Below, in pieces: positions 14,997 through 24,763 of a stretch of 64,000 nt of DNA. The stretch lies in contig NZ_BMVO01000016.1 in NCBI RefSeq assembly GCF_014650755.1, forward strand, positions 84,018 through 148,017. The letters are read 5' to 3'. Each line of letters starts with the position of its first letter. Position 1 is the first letter of the stretch. The DNA comes from Streptomyces chryseus. Its GTDB lineage: Bacteria; Actinomycetota; Actinomycetes; Streptomycetales; Streptomycetaceae. The notes under the pieces were generated by a model. That model made no database searches. It saw only the letters and a program-made list of their open reading frames with translations, and was not told the origin of the DNA. The translations under genes were made by a program, and so were the position numbers.

Positions 14997-17627
14997 TTAC
15001 TCCTCGTGCTCACCGGCCGAAGGCGCTGCGCCCTCGGCGGATTCGGCAACCTCGACCGCATCGCCCTCGACCGCGTCGGTGTCGGCCCCCTCGGGGCCCT
15101 CCACCTCTTCGGCCTCACGACCGGCCTCGGCGTTGCGAGCGATACCGACGACGGCATCGCGCTTGCCCAGGTTGATCAGTTGGACGCCCATGGTGTCACG
15201 GCCCGTCTCCCTGACTTCGTTGACTCGCGTACGGATCACACCACCGCCGAGCGTGATGGCGAGGATCTCGTCCGTCTCCTCCACCACCAGCGCGCCGACC
15301 AGCGACCCACGGTCCTCCACGATCTTGGCGGCCTTGATGCCCAGACCACCACGACCCTGGACCCGGTACTCGTCCACGGGGGTCCGCTTCGCGTACCCGC
15401 CATCGGTCGCGGTGAACACGAACGTACCGGCCCGCACGACATTCATCGAGAGCAGCTCGTCCCCTTCACGGAAACTCATGCCCTTCACACCCGACGTCGC
15501 ACGGCCCATCGGACGCAGCGCGTCATCGGTCGCCGTGAAGCGGATCGACTGCGCCTTGCGGCTGACCAGCAGCAGGTCGTCCTCGGCCGACACCAGCTCC
15601 GCACCGATCAGCTCGTCATCGCTGCCGTCCGCGGTCTCCCGCAGATTGATCGCGATGACGCCACCCGAACGGGGCGAGTCGTAGTCCTTCAGCGACGTCT
15701 TCTTCACCAGGCCGCCCTTGGTGGCCAGGATCAGATACGGCGCCGCCTCGTAGTCACGGATCGCCAGGATCTGCGCGATCTGCTCGTCCGGCTGGAAAGC
15801 GAGCAGGTTCGCCACGTGCTGACCGCGCGCGTCCCGGCCGGCGTCCGGCAGCTCGTACGCCTTCGCCCGGTACACCCGGCCCTTGTTCGTGAAGAACAGC
15901 AGCCAGTGGTGCGTCGTCGACACGAAGAAGTGGTCGACGATGTCGTCTTCCTTCAGCTTCGTACCGCGCACGCCCTTCCCGCCGCGCTTCTGCGAGCGGT
16001 AGTCGTCCGTCTTCGTACGCTTCACATAGCCGCCACGCGTGATCGTGACGACGATGTCCTCCTCGGCGATCAGGTCCTCGATGGACATGTCACCGTCGAA
16101 GGGCACCAGCTTGGAACGGCGGTCGTCACCGAACTTGTCGACGATCGCTGCCAGTTCCTCGCTGATGATCTGCCGCTGACGCTCCGGCGAGGCGAGGATC
16201 GCGTTGTACTCGTTGATCTTCGCCTGGAGCTCGTCGTGCTCCGCGACGATCTTCTGGCGCTCCAGCGCCGCCAGCCGGCGCAGCTGCATCTCCAGGATCG
16301 CGTTCGCCTGGATCTCGTCGATCTCCAGCAGGCCCATCAGGCCCTCACGCGCCACGTCGACCGTCTGGCTGCGCCGGATCAGCGCGATGACCTCGTCGAT
16401 CGCGTCCAGCGCCTTCAGCAGACCGCGCAGGATGTGCGCCCGCTCCTCCGCCTTGCGCAGCCGGAAGCGCGTACGCCGGACGATGACCTCGATCTGGTGC
16501 GTCACCCAGTGCCGGATGAACGCGTCCAGCGACAGCGTGCGCGGCACACCGTCGACCAGCGCCAGCATGTTCGCGCCGAAGTTCGTCTGGAGATCGGTGT
16601 GCTTGTACAGGTTGTTCAGGACGACCTTCGCGACCGCGTCCCGCTTCAGCACGATGACCAGGCGCTGGCCCGTACGCGAAGACGTCTCGTCACGGACGTC
16701 CGCGATCCCGCCGACCTTGCCGTCCTTCACCAGGTCGGCGATCTTCTGCGCCAGGTTGTCCGGGTTGGTCTGGTACGGAAGCTCCGTCACCACCAGGCAC
16801 TGGCGGTTCTGGATCTCCTCGACCGCCACCACCGCGCGCATCGTGATCGAGCCGCGGCCCGTCCGGTACGCCTCCTCGATGCCCTTACGGCCCACCACCA
16901 GCGCGCCGGTCGGGAAGTCGGGGCCCTTGATGCGCTCCATCAGCGCGTCCAGGAGCTCCTCGTGCCCCGCCTCCGGGTTCTCCAGGAACCACTGCGCGCC
17001 CGCCGCCACCTCCCGCAGGTTGTGCGGCGGGATGTTCGTGGCCATACCGACCGCGATACCAGCCGAACCGTTGATCAGCAGGTTCGGGAACCGCGCCGGC
17101 AGAACCGTCGGCTCCTGGTTGCGGCCGTCGTAGTTGTCCTGGAAGTCGACGGTCTCCTCGTCGATGTCCCGGACCATCTCCATGGCCAGCGGCATCATCT
17201 TGCACTCGGTGTACCGCATCGCCGCGGCCGGGTCGTTGCCCGGGGAACCGAAGTTGCCGTTGGAGTCCACCAGCGGCATGCGCATCGACCAGTGCTGCGC
17301 CAGGCGCACCAAGGCGTCGTAGATCGAGGAGTCGCCGTGCGGGTGGTACGTACCCATGACGTCACCGACGACACGGGCGCACTTGTAGAAGCCCTTCTCG
17401 GGCCGGTAACCGCCGTCGTACATCGCGTACAGCACACGGCGGTGCACGGGCTTCAGACCGTCCCGCACGTCGGGCAGCGCACGCGACACGATGACGGACA
17501 TCGCGTAGTCGAGATACGAACGCTGCATCTCCGTCTCGAGCCCCACGGGCTCGACACGCATGCCCACACCCTCGACGGGCGGCACCTCTTCGGGCGTCAC
17601 GGGGACAGGGGTGTTCTCGTCGGCCAT
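14997..17627 (-). CDS. gyrA: DNA gyrase subunit A
   Basis: An 876-residue DNA-cleaving subunit of gyrase, which adds negative supercoils as GyrA2GyrB2. The quinolone-resistance region reads HPHGDSSIYDALVRLAQ, with Ser100 and Asp104 at the positions of E. coli Ser83 and Asp87. The catalytic tyrosine is Tyr139 in AAMRYTE. The C-terminal wrapping domain has the GyrA box in the form QKRGGKG, one residue off the classical QRRGGKG. The tail is acidic (EGPEGADTDAVEGDAVEV). ATG at 17627 lies 49 bp downstream of gyrB, forming the gyrBA operon. Confidence 0.99.
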   Translation of the reverse strand: MADENTPVPVTPEEVPPVEGVGMRVEPVGLETEMQRSYLDYAMSVIVSRALPDVRDGLKPVHRRVLYAMYDGGYRPEKGFYKCARVVGDVMGTYHPHGDSSIYDALVRLAQHWSMRMPLVDSNGNFGSPGNDPAAAMRYTECKMMPLAMEMVRDIDEETVDFQDNYDGRNQEPTVLPARFPNLLINGSAGIAVGMATNIPPHNLREVAAGAQWFLENPEAGHEELLDALMERIKGPDFPTGALVVGRKGIEEAYRTGRGSITMRAVVAVEEIQNRQCLVVTELPYQTNPDNLAQKIADLVKDGKVGGIADVRDETSSRTGQRLVIVLKRDAVAKVVLNNLYKHTDLQTNFGANMLALVDGVPRTLSLDAFIRHWVTHQIEVIVRRTRFRLRKAEERAHILRGLLKALDAIDEVIALIRRSQTVDVAREGLMGLLEIDEIQANAILEMQLRRLAALERQKIVAEHDELQAKINEYNAILASPERQRQIISEELAAIVDKFGDDRRSKLVPFDGDMSIEDLIAEEDIVVTITRGGYVKRTKTDDYRSQKRGGKGVRGTKLKEDDIVDHFFVSTTHHWLLFFTNKGRVYRAKAYELPDAGRDARGQHVANLLAFQPDEQIAQILAIRDYEAAPYLILATKGGLVKKTSLKDYDSPRSGGVIAINLRETADGSDDELIGAELVSAEDDLLLVSRKAQSIRFTATDDALRPMGRATSGVKGMSFREGDELLSMNVVRAGTFVFTATDGGYAKRTPVDEYRVQGRGGLGIKAAKIVEDRGSLVGALVVEETDEILAITLGGGVIRTRVNEVRETGRDTMGVQLINLGKRDAVVGIARNAEAGREAEEVEGPEGADTDAVEGDAVEVAESAEGAAPSAGEHEE

Positions 17628-17676
17628 TGCTGGTCAAAGTCCTTTCGAGCTGCGGCTGGTGGCTTGCACGGCCGAC

Positions 17677-19734
17677 TCAGATGTCGAGGAAGCGGACGTC
17701 CTTGGCGTTGCGCTGGATGAACGAGCGCCGCGCCTCGACGTCCTCACCCATCAGCACCGAGAACAGGTCGTCGGCCTGCGCCGCGTCGTCCAGGGTCACC
17801 TGGCCGAGAACACGGTGGTCCACGTCCATCGTGGTGATGCGCAGCTCCTCGGCGTTCATCTCACCGAGACCCTTGAAGCGCTGGATCGAGTCGTCCCTGA
17901 TCCGCTTGCCGTTCTGCTTGCCGAGCTCGACGAGCGCGTCGCGCTCACGGTCCGAGTACGCGTACTCGAAGTCGTCCCGGCCCCACTTGATCTTGAACAG
18001 CGGCGGACGCGACAGGTACACGTGCCCCGCCTCGACCAGCGGCCGCAGGAAGCGGAACAGGAACGTCAGCAGCAGCGTGTTGATGTGCTGACCGTCGACG
18101 TCGGCGTCCGCCATCAGAATGATCTTGTGATAGCGAAGCTTCTCGATGTCGAAGTCCTCGTGCACACCGGTGCCGAAAGCACTGATCAGCGCCTGGACCT
18201 CGGTGTTCTGCAGGATCTTGTCGATCCGCGCCTTCTCGACGTTCAGGATCTTGCCGCGAATCGGCAGGATCGCCTGATACATCGGATTGCGCCCGGACTT
18301 CGCCGAACCACCGGCGGAGTCACCCTCGACGATGAAGATCTCGCACTTCGTCGGATCGTTCGACTGGCAGTCCGACAGCTTGCCCGGCAGCGAAGCACTC
18401 TCCAGCAGACCCTTGCGACGCGTCAGATCACGCGCCTTACGGGCCGCGACACGGGCCGTGGCCGCCTGGATCGACTTGCGGACGATGTCCGCCGCCTCGT
18501 TCGGATTACGGTCGAACCAGTCGTTGAGGTGCTCGTGCACGACCTTCTGCACGAAGGTCTTCGCCTCCGTGTTGCCCAGCTTGGTCTTCGTCTGCCCCTC
18601 GAACTGCGGCTCACCCAGCTTCACCGAGATGATCGCCGTCAGACCCTCGCGGATGTCCTCACCCGTGAGGTTGTCGTCCTTCTCGCGCAGCAGCTTCTTG
18701 TCCCGCGCGTACCGGTTGACCAGACCCGTCAGCGCCGCCCGGAAACCCTCCTCGTGCGTACCGCCCTCATGCGTGTGGATCGTGTTCGCGAACGAGTACA
18801 CACCCTCCGTGTACTGCGAGTTCCACTGCATCGCGATCTCGACCGAGAGCAGACGCTCCTTGTCCTCGGCCTCGACGTCGATCACCGTCGGGTGAATCAG
18901 CTCACCCTTGCGCGAGTTCAAGTACTTCACGAAGTCGACGATGCCGCCCTCGTAGTGGTACTTCACCGTCCTCGCCGGCTGCTCGTCCGCCGCCTCCGCG
19001 TCCGGGTCGTCGGCGTTCATCGTCGCCTTGGCCGACTCGCGCTCGTCCGTCAGCGTCAGCGTCAGGCCCTTGTTCAGGAACGCCATCTCCTGGAACCGGC
19101 GCGCGAGCGTCTCGAAGGAGTACTCCGTCGTCTCAAAGACATCCGGGTCCGCCCAGAACGTCACGGTCGTACCCGAATCCCCGACCGCCTCGTGCTGGGC
19201 GAGCGGCGCGGTGGGCACACCGAGCTTGTACTCCTGCGTCCAGCGGAAACCGTCCCGCTTGATGTCCACCGCGAGCCGCGTGGACAGCGCGTTGACCACG
19301 GACACACCCACACCGTGCAGACCGCCGGACACGGCGTAACCGCCACCGCCGAACTTGCCGCCCGCGTGCAGGACCGTCAGCACGACCTCGACGGCCGGCT
19401 TCTTCTCCACCGGGTGAAGGTCCACCGGGATGCCGCGACCGTTGTCGACGACGCGCACGCCACCGTCGGCCAGGATCGTGACGTCGATCGTGTCCGCGTG
19501 ACCGGCGAGGGCCTCGTCGACGGAGTTGTCGACGACCTCTTGCACAAGGTGGTGAAGTCCACGCTCACCGGTCGAGCCGATGTACATGCCGGGGCGCTTG
19601 CGGACCGCGTCCAGACCCTCGAGGACGGTGATCGCGCTGGCGTCGTACGACGGAGAGCCCTGGGGTGTGGCCTCGCCGCCCTTGCCGGCATCAGTGGACG
19701 GAATGTTCTCGTTGGGGTCGCCGGAATCGGCCAC
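17677..19734 (-). CDS. gyrB: DNA gyrase subunit B
   Basis: A 685-residue ATPase subunit of gyrase. GTG at 19734 is chosen for its AAAGGGCG site and fit to the family; the open frame to 19929 lacks support. The GHKL ATPase domain has Glu66 and Asn70 in EVVDNSVDEA, DNGRGIPVD and GGLHGVGVSVVNALS; the TOPRIM domain has EGDSAGGSAKSGR, DADVDGQHI and the C-terminal IQRFKGLGEMN. The N-terminus carries about 28 extra polar residues. Operon with gyrA; the 294 bp upstream to the DciA-like gene holds a probable promoter that I could not define confidently. Confidence 0.99.
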   Translation of the reverse strand: MADSGDPNENIPSTDAGKGGEATPQGSPSYDASAITVLEGLDAVRKRPGMYIGSTGERGLHHLVQEVVDNSVDEALAGHADTIDVTILADGGVRVVDNGRGIPVDLHPVEKKPAVEVVLTVLHAGGKFGGGGYAVSGGLHGVGVSVVNALSTRLAVDIKRDGFRWTQEYKLGVPTAPLAQHEAVGDSGTTVTFWADPDVFETTEYSFETLARRFQEMAFLNKGLTLTLTDERESAKATMNADDPDAEAADEQPARTVKYHYEGGIVDFVKYLNSRKGELIHPTVIDVEAEDKERLLSVEIAMQWNSQYTEGVYSFANTIHTHEGGTHEEGFRAALTGLVNRYARDKKLLREKDDNLTGEDIREGLTAIISVKLGEPQFEGQTKTKLGNTEAKTFVQKVVHEHLNDWFDRNPNEAADIVRKSIQAATARVAARKARDLTRRKGLLESASLPGKLSDCQSNDPTKCEIFIVEGDSAGGSAKSGRNPMYQAILPIRGKILNVEKARIDKILQNTEVQALISAFGTGVHEDFDIEKLRYHKIILMADADVDGQHINTLLLTFLFRFLRPLVEAGHVYLSRPPLFKIKWGRDDFEYAYSDRERDALVELGKQNGKRIRDDSIQRFKGLGEMNAEELRITTMDVDHRVLGQVTLDDAAQADDLFSVLMGEDVEARRSFIQRNAKDVRFLDI

Positions 19735-20028
19735 GAAGCGCCCTTTCTGGCACAGCACGAGCCGACTCCGCGACAAACGGGACCGGCTGCGTCGTTCTGT
19801 ATAAGTCGACGTGTCCCGCACGCGGGCGGGATTCTCCACCAGTCTACCGGTAGCTCGGACACTCATGGGGGTTTGCCGGTACCTGAGTCCCCATGTGCCG
19901 TCCTGAACCAGCGCCGCCCGACTCCCCATATCCGGGAAGGGGCTCCAGGAGGCTCACACGGGCACCCAGCGCTTCCAGCTGTCAAGGACCCATCACCGTG
20001 AGGGACACCTCACACGCCCACCCGCTCC

Positions 20029-20676
20029 TCAGCCGTACGTGTCCCCCGGACCCGTACTCCCCGGCGCCCGCAGCGCACCGAAACGACGCGGCGGACCACC
20101 CGGCCCCAGAATCTTGATCACCCGCACCGTGTCCCGGCCCAGATCCGCGTTCAGCCGCTTCAACAGCTCCCGCTGCATCAACCGCAACTGCGTCGCCCAC
20201 GCCGTCGAATCGCAACTCACCGTGAGAACCCGCTCGTCCTCGTCATAACGCTGCGGCACACAGTGCTTCGCCAGATCCCCACCCACGATCTCCGGCCACC
20301 GGCCCATCACACCGCCGACCGCCATCGGCATCTCCCAGCCGCGCTCCGTCTTCAACCGGTCCAGCGCCGCCCCCAACGCCAACGGATCACGACCGTCCGC
20401 ACCCGAACCCGACCGCAGCCCACCACCACGCCGCGCCTGACTCCGCTGCTGCGCCGCCGCACCCCGCGCCCGCGCCTGCTCCTTCGCCGCACGCAGCGCC
20501 ACCCGCGCCAGATCCACCCCCGTCGACTGGGGCACCTCCGGCGCCGACCCCTGCCCGGGCACCCGCAGCGGCTCCTGAGACGACCCCCCGCCGGCCCCGC
20601 TCATCCCACCAGCACCACTCGACCCACCAGCCCCACCAGCCCCACGGGCCCCACGGGCCTCGCCCAACCCGCTCAT
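20029..20676 (-). CDS. DUF721/DciA-like protein
   Basis: A 215-residue protein whose ATG at 20676 overlaps the recF stop (ATGA). The first 50 residues are Gly/Ser-rich; a basic helical region follows; the DUF721 domain is at about 110-195 with WPEIVGGDLAKHCVPQRYD, VLTVSCDSTAWATQLRLMQRELL and LNADLGRDTVRVIKI. DUF721 includes DciA, the replicative helicase loader/operator found in bacteria that lack DnaC, and its place after dnaN-recF beside the origin supports that role; DnaB is encoded in the same window with no DnaC. Helicase loading is inferred from family knowledge, not shown here. Confidence 0.88.
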   Translation of the reverse strand: MSGLGEARGARGAGGAGGSSGAGGMSGAGGGSSQEPLRVPGQGSAPEVPQSTGVDLARVALRAAKEQARARGAAAQQRSQARRGGGLRSGSGADGRDPLALGAALDRLKTERGWEMPMAVGGVMGRWPEIVGGDLAKHCVPQRYDEDERVLTVSCDSTAWATQLRLMQRELLKRLNADLGRDTVRVIKILGPGGPPRRFGALRAPGSTGPGDTYG

Positions 20677-21803
20677 ACCCGCACCACCTCGCCGCCGGAC
20701 ACCGCATACCGCGCCCCCGACAACACCCCCGGCACGTCGTCGTCCACCGCCGCCGTCACCAGCACCTGCTCACCCGGCGCCACCAGCTCCGCCAACCGCT
20801 CCCGCCGCCGCGCGTCCAGCTCCGCGAACACGTCGTCCAGCACCAGCACCGGCTCATTGCCCTCGGCACGCAGAAGATCGTACGAAGCAAGCCGCAGCGA
20901 CAACGCGTACGACCACGACTCGCCATGACTCGCATAACCCTTGGCCGGCAACTGCCCCAGCTTCAACACAAGATCATCCCGATGCGGACCGACCAGCGTC
21001 ACACCCCGCTCGATCTCCTGCTTCCGCGCCTGCGCCAACGCCGCCAGCAACAGCCCGTACAACTCCTCACGCGACAGCCCCGCGCCCACACCCTCACCGA
21101 CCGAACTGCGGTACTCCAACGCCACCGGACCCCCGCCCGGCGCCAACTGCTCGTACGCCTTGTCCGTCATCGGCCGCAACGTCGCGATCAGATCCAGCCG
21201 CTGCGCCAACAGCTCCGCACCCACCTGCGCCAGATGCTGGTCCCACACGTCAAGCGTCGACATGTCCATCGACCGGCCACCGTGCCGACGCGCCATCGCC
21301 GCCGACTTCAACAACGTGTTCCGCTGCTTCAGCACCCGCTCGTAGTCCGACCGCACCCCCGCCATCCGTGGCGACCGCGCCGTCACCAGCTCGTCGAGGA
21401 ACCGCCGCCGCTCACCCGGATCACCCTTCACCAGAGCCAGATCCTCCGGCGCGAACAGCACCGTCCGCACGATCCCCAGCACATCACGCGGCCTGACCTG
21501 CGACGACCTGTTGATACGCGCCCGATTCGCCCGCCCCGGATTCAGCTCCAGCTCCACCAGCTGCTGCCGCTCGCCCTGCGTCACCGCGGCCCGGATCACC
21601 GCCCGCTCCGCGCCCATCCGCACCAGCGGAGCGTCCGAAGCCACCCGGTGACTGCCGAGCGTCGCCAGATAACCGACCGCCTCGACCAAATTGGTCTTTC
21701 CCTGCCCGTTCTGCCCCACAAAGACAGAAACGCCCGGATCGAGAGGGACCTCGACCCGGGCGTACGAGCGGAAGTCGGCCAACGACAAATGCGTCACGTG
21801 CAT
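20673..21803 (-). CDS. recF: DNA replication/repair protein RecF
   Basis: A 376-residue SMC-like ATPase that acts at single-strand gaps with RecR/RecO. Walker A is GQNGQGKTNLVEA (Lys36), the signature region is near YALSLRLASYDLLR, and Walker B is PVLVLDDVFAELD followed by RRERL. ATG at 21803 gives the canonical MHVTHLSLADFRSY start. It overlaps the DciA-like gene by four bases and lies 30 bp after gnd, so gnd-recF-dciA-like are likely one transcript downstream of dnaN. Confidence 0.98.
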   Translation of the reverse strand: MHVTHLSLADFRSYARVEVPLDPGVSVFVGQNGQGKTNLVEAVGYLATLGSHRVASDAPLVRMGAERAVIRAAVTQGERQQLVELELNPGRANRARINRSSQVRPRDVLGIVRTVLFAPEDLALVKGDPGERRRFLDELVTARSPRMAGVRSDYERVLKQRNTLLKSAAMARRHGGRSMDMSTLDVWDQHLAQVGAELLAQRLDLIATLRPMTDKAYEQLAPGGGPVALEYRSSVGEGVGAGLSREELYGLLLAALAQARKQEIERGVTLVGPHRDDLVLKLGQLPAKGYASHGESWSYALSLRLASYDLLRAEGNEPVLVLDDVFAELDARRRERLAELVAPGEQVLVTAAVDDDVPGVLSGARYAVSGGEVVRV

Positions 21804-21833
21804 GGCGTACGCCGACCTTCTCCCAGCTCTGAA

Positions 21834-22715
21834 CTACTTCTTCGTCGACTCGACCGCGTGACCACCGAACTGGTTGCGCAGAGCAGCGATCATCTTCATC
21901 TGCGGCGAGTCGTCCTGACGCGACGCGAACCGCGCGAACAGCGACGCCGTGATCGCGGGCAGCGGCACCGCGTTGTCGATCGCCGCCTCCACCGTCCAGC
22001 GGCCCTCACCCGAGTCCGCGGCGAACCCACGCAGACCTTCCAGGTGCTCGTCGTCGTCCAGCGCGTTCACTGCCAGGTCCAGCAGCCAGGAACGGATGAC
22101 CGTCCCCTCCTGCCAGGACCGGAAGACCTCACGCACATCGGTGACGGAGTCGACCTTCTCCAGCAGCTCCCAGCCCTCGGCGTACGCCTGCATCATCGCG
22201 TACTCGATGCCGTTGTGAACCATCTTCGCGAAGTGCCCGGCACCCACCTTGCCCGCGTGCACCGAACCGAAGTCACCCGCCGGCTTCAGCGCGTCGAACA
22301 CCGGCTGGACCTTCGCGACGTTCTCGGCGTCGCCGCCGTACATCAGCGCGTAGCCGTTCTCCAGGCCCCAGACACCACCCGAGACACCGCAGTCGACGAA
22401 ACCGATGCCCTTGCGGCCCAGCTCCTCCGCGTGCTTCTCGTCGTCCGTCCAGCGCGAGTTCCCGCCGTCCACGACCACGTCACCCGGCTCCAGCAGCTCG
22501 GCCAGCTCGTCGACCGTGGACTGCGTCGCGGCACCCGCCGGCACCATCACCCACACCACACGCGGGCCCTTGAGCTTGGCCACAAGCTCCTCAAGGCTGT
22601 GGACATCGGCGACGTCCGGGTTGCGGTCGTAACCGATGACGGTGTGGCCTGCGCGGCGGATGCGCTCACGCATGTTGCCGCCCATTTTGCCGAGGCCGAC
22701 GAGACCGAGCTCCAT
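21834..22715 (-). CDS. gnd: 6-phosphogluconate dehydrogenase, short NAD-type
   Basis: A 293-residue enzyme of the short 6-phosphogluconate dehydrogenase class (long forms are about 470). It oxidatively decarboxylates 6-phosphogluconate to ribulose 5-phosphate. The N-terminal Rossmann motif is GLVGLGKMGGNM and the strand-2 end has YDRNPD, an acidic residue favouring NAD over NADP. Substrate and catalytic motifs are VDGGNSRWTDD, DCGVSGGVWGLENGYALMYGG and KMVHNGIEYAMMQAYAEG. A metabolic gene between dnaN and recF is a conserved Streptomyces peculiarity. Confidence 0.95.
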   Translation of the reverse strand: MELGLVGLGKMGGNMRERIRRAGHTVIGYDRNPDVADVHSLEELVAKLKGPRVVWVMVPAGAATQSTVDELAELLEPGDVVVDGGNSRWTDDEKHAEELGRKGIGFVDCGVSGGVWGLENGYALMYGGDAENVAKVQPVFDALKPAGDFGSVHAGKVGAGHFAKMVHNGIEYAMMQAYAEGWELLEKVDSVTDVREVFRSWQEGTVIRSWLLDLAVNALDDDEHLEGLRGFAADSGEGRWTVEAAIDNAVPLPAITASLFARFASRQDDSPQMKMIAALRNQFGGHAVESTKK

Positions 22716-22793
22716 CAGAGATTCCTTAAGCGTTGTGGCGATTCGTACCCGGGACCGAGCCTACGCCCGGCCCCCGGGGCCCCGCAGGGACCG

Positions 22794-23924
22794 TCAGCCC
22801 GACAGCCGCACCGGCATGATCAGGTACTTGTACGCCTCGTCCGCCTCGGCATCGACCGCGGGCCTGCCGCTGAGCAGCGCCGGCTTCGTCGACGTCGTGA
22901 ACGACAGCTGGGCGACCGGCGAGTCGATCGCGCTCAGACCGTCGAGCAGGAAGGTCGGGTTGAAGGCGATCGAGATGTCGTCGCCCTCCAGGTTCGCGTC
23001 GACCCGCTCCACAGCCTGTGCGTCGTCGCTCGAACCCGCTTCCAGGATCAGCACGCCCTGCTCGAAGCTCAGCCGCACCGGGGTGTTCCGCTCGGCCACC
23101 AGCGCCACACGCTTGACGGCCTCGACGAACGGGGCGGTCTCGATGACGGCGATCGAGTTGAACTCGGTCGGGAAGAGCGTGCGGTACTTCGGCAGGTCGC
23201 CCTCGAGCAGACGGGTCGTCGTACGCCGGCCCGCGCCCTCGAAACCGATCAGACCCTCACCCGCACCGGAGCTCGACAGCGCGATCGTGACCGTGTCACC
23301 GCTGGTCAGCGACTTGGCGGTGTCCAGCAGCGTCTTCGCGGGCACCAGCGCGACGGCCGACGCCTCCGGGTCCTCCGGCTTCCACATGAACTCGCGGACC
23401 GCGAAGCGGTAGCGGTCGGTGGAGGCCAGGGTGACCGTGTCGCCCTCGATCTCGATGCGCACACCGGTCAGCACCGGCAGCGTGTCGTCACGGCCCGCGG
23501 CGATGGCGACCTGCGCGGCGGCGGAGGCGAAGACCTCACCCGGGACCGTGCCGGTCGCGGTCGGCATCTGCGGCAGCGCCGGGTACTCCTCCACAGGAAG
23601 CGTGTGGAGGGTGAACCGCGAGGAGCCGCAGACCACGGTCGCCCGTACACCGTCTGTGGAAATCTCCACCGGGCGGTTCGGCAGGGCGCGGCAGATGTCG
23701 GCGAGCAGCCGGCCGGAGACGAGAACGGTGCCGTCCTCCTCCACGTCCGCCTCGACCGAGACCCGCGCCGACACCTCGTAGTCGAAGCCGGAGAGGCTCA
23801 GCGCGCCGTCCTCCGCCTTCAGAAGAAGGCCCGCGAGGACGGGCACCGGCGGACGGGCCGGAAGGCTGCGAGCCGTCCAGGCCACCGCCTCCGCGAGTAC
23901 ATCGCGCTCAACCCGGATCTTCAC
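22794..23924 (-). CDS. dnaN: DNA polymerase III beta subunit (sliding clamp)
   Basis: A 376-residue clamp. GTG at 23924 is chosen because AGGAGG sits just upstream and the product begins KIRVERDVLAEAVAW, the family start. Three clamp folds are recognisable: GFDYEVSARVSVEADVEEDG with LVSGRLLADICR in the first, DRYRFAVREFMWKPED and PAKTLLDTAKSL in the second, and the C-terminal KYLIMPVRLSG that forms the hydrophobic partner-binding pocket. It tethers polymerase III to DNA. Transcription runs away from oriC, which fills the region between this gene and dnaA. Confidence 0.99.
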   Translation of the reverse strand: MKIRVERDVLAEAVAWTARSLPARPPVPVLAGLLLKAEDGALSLSGFDYEVSARVSVEADVEEDGTVLVSGRLLADICRALPNRPVEISTDGVRATVVCGSSRFTLHTLPVEEYPALPQMPTATGTVPGEVFASAAAQVAIAAGRDDTLPVLTGVRIEIEGDTVTLASTDRYRFAVREFMWKPEDPEASAVALVPAKTLLDTAKSLTSGDTVTIALSSSGAGEGLIGFEGAGRRTTTRLLEGDLPKYRTLFPTEFNSIAVIETAPFVEAVKRVALVAERNTPVRLSFEQGVLILEAGSSDDAQAVERVDANLEGDDISIAFNPTFLLDGLSAIDSPVAQLSFTTSTKPALLSGRPAVDAEADEAYKYLIMPVRLSG

Positions 23925-24148
23925 CGGAACCGCCTCCTGCTTGTTGCTGGCTCGCCCTGCTGGCCGTCGTGGTCTGGGGTCGTCTGGCTGTGTTGCCGGG
24001 GACCAGTCTGACGCACGGCACCGACAGTCGGTGCGGCTCGGGGTCAAGTCGTGGCGAGAGGCGTCGCCGGCTCCGGGGCCGAGTTGTGCACAGGGCCCTC
24101 TTCCAAGCGATTTCCGGGCTAACTCTTAGTGGGAGTAGTAGTAGGGCC

Positions 24149-24646
24149 TGTGGAAACGGTGGATAACCCCGTTTGCGCAGGTCAGACCCAGTTTTTTGTC
24201 CACCGCACCTGTGGGTGGAGCCGGTGGACAACTCGGCGTTTCTGTGGACGCCGGAAAGTTACACACACACGGTGCACAGGCAGGGGTCACTTCTCCCCAG
24301 CGCTGTCCCCAGCTTTACCCACGTTCCCCACAGCCCAACCGACCTCCTCGGTGTGACGGCTTTCACTCGCGCCGGTGAGAGCGCGTGTTTCGTTGCCGAA
24401 CAGTGGACAGAGGTGTGGATTAGCTGTGCACAAGGTGCCCCAGCCTGTGGGCCGCCGGTGGACAAGCGACCGACCGCCCTGTGGACAGTTTTTCTGTCCA
24501 CACCCTGTGGACGAAGCTTGACCACAAATCCACAACCACCTGACCTGGGCCGATGAAGTCTCAGGAACCGCACCTGTGGACCCAATCTGGACAACTTCCC
24601 AGTCCCCAGGGTGTGGACGGAACATCCTGCCCTGTTCTGTGGAGAA
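24149..24646. other. oriC: chromosomal origin of replication oriC
   Basis: The 839-bp non-coding dnaN-dnaA interval has at least 17 DnaA-box-like 9-mers in both orientations. Those within one base of TT(A/G)TCCACA are at 24158, 24196, 24223, 24414, 24425, 24457, 24480, 24494, 24506 and 24638; weaker ones are at 24149, 24243, 24402, 24526, 24575, 24586 and 24612. TTGTCCACC occurs three times. There are two groups, 24149-24251 and 24402-24646, separated by about 150 bp holding a short A/C-rich stretch (GAAAGTTACACACACAC, 24253-24269) and no boxes. Not one box is a perfect consensus. Position and organisation match Streptomyces oriC. Confidence 0.97.
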
Positions 24647-24692
24647 CGGACCCCCGCCGGCAGATATTCGAACACCGCGAAGGCACGGAACG

Positions 24693-24733
24693 CCGAAGGG
24701 CGCCCGGGGAGTTCGTCCCTGGGCGCCCTTCGG
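24693..24733 (-). terminator. dnaA terminator
   Basis: Inverted repeat CCGAAGGGCGCCCGGGG (24693-24709) with CCCTGGGCGCCCTTCGG (24717-24733), one G-T pair, 30 bp beyond the dnaA stop on the minus strand. It separates dnaA transcription from oriC. Confidence 0.8.
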
Positions 24734-24763
24734 AGCGTGCTGCGGGGTGCCGGAGCCCTCGCG

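Noticed and set aside
14979..17720. A 913-codon plus-strand frame antisense to gyrA
   Set aside because: Gyrase A is complete on the other strand; the antisense product has no recognisable domain.
20925..24011. A 1028-codon plus-strand frame over recF, gnd and dnaN
   Set aside because: Composition is Arg/His/Gln-rich shadow sequence; the minus-strand genes have all expected motifs.
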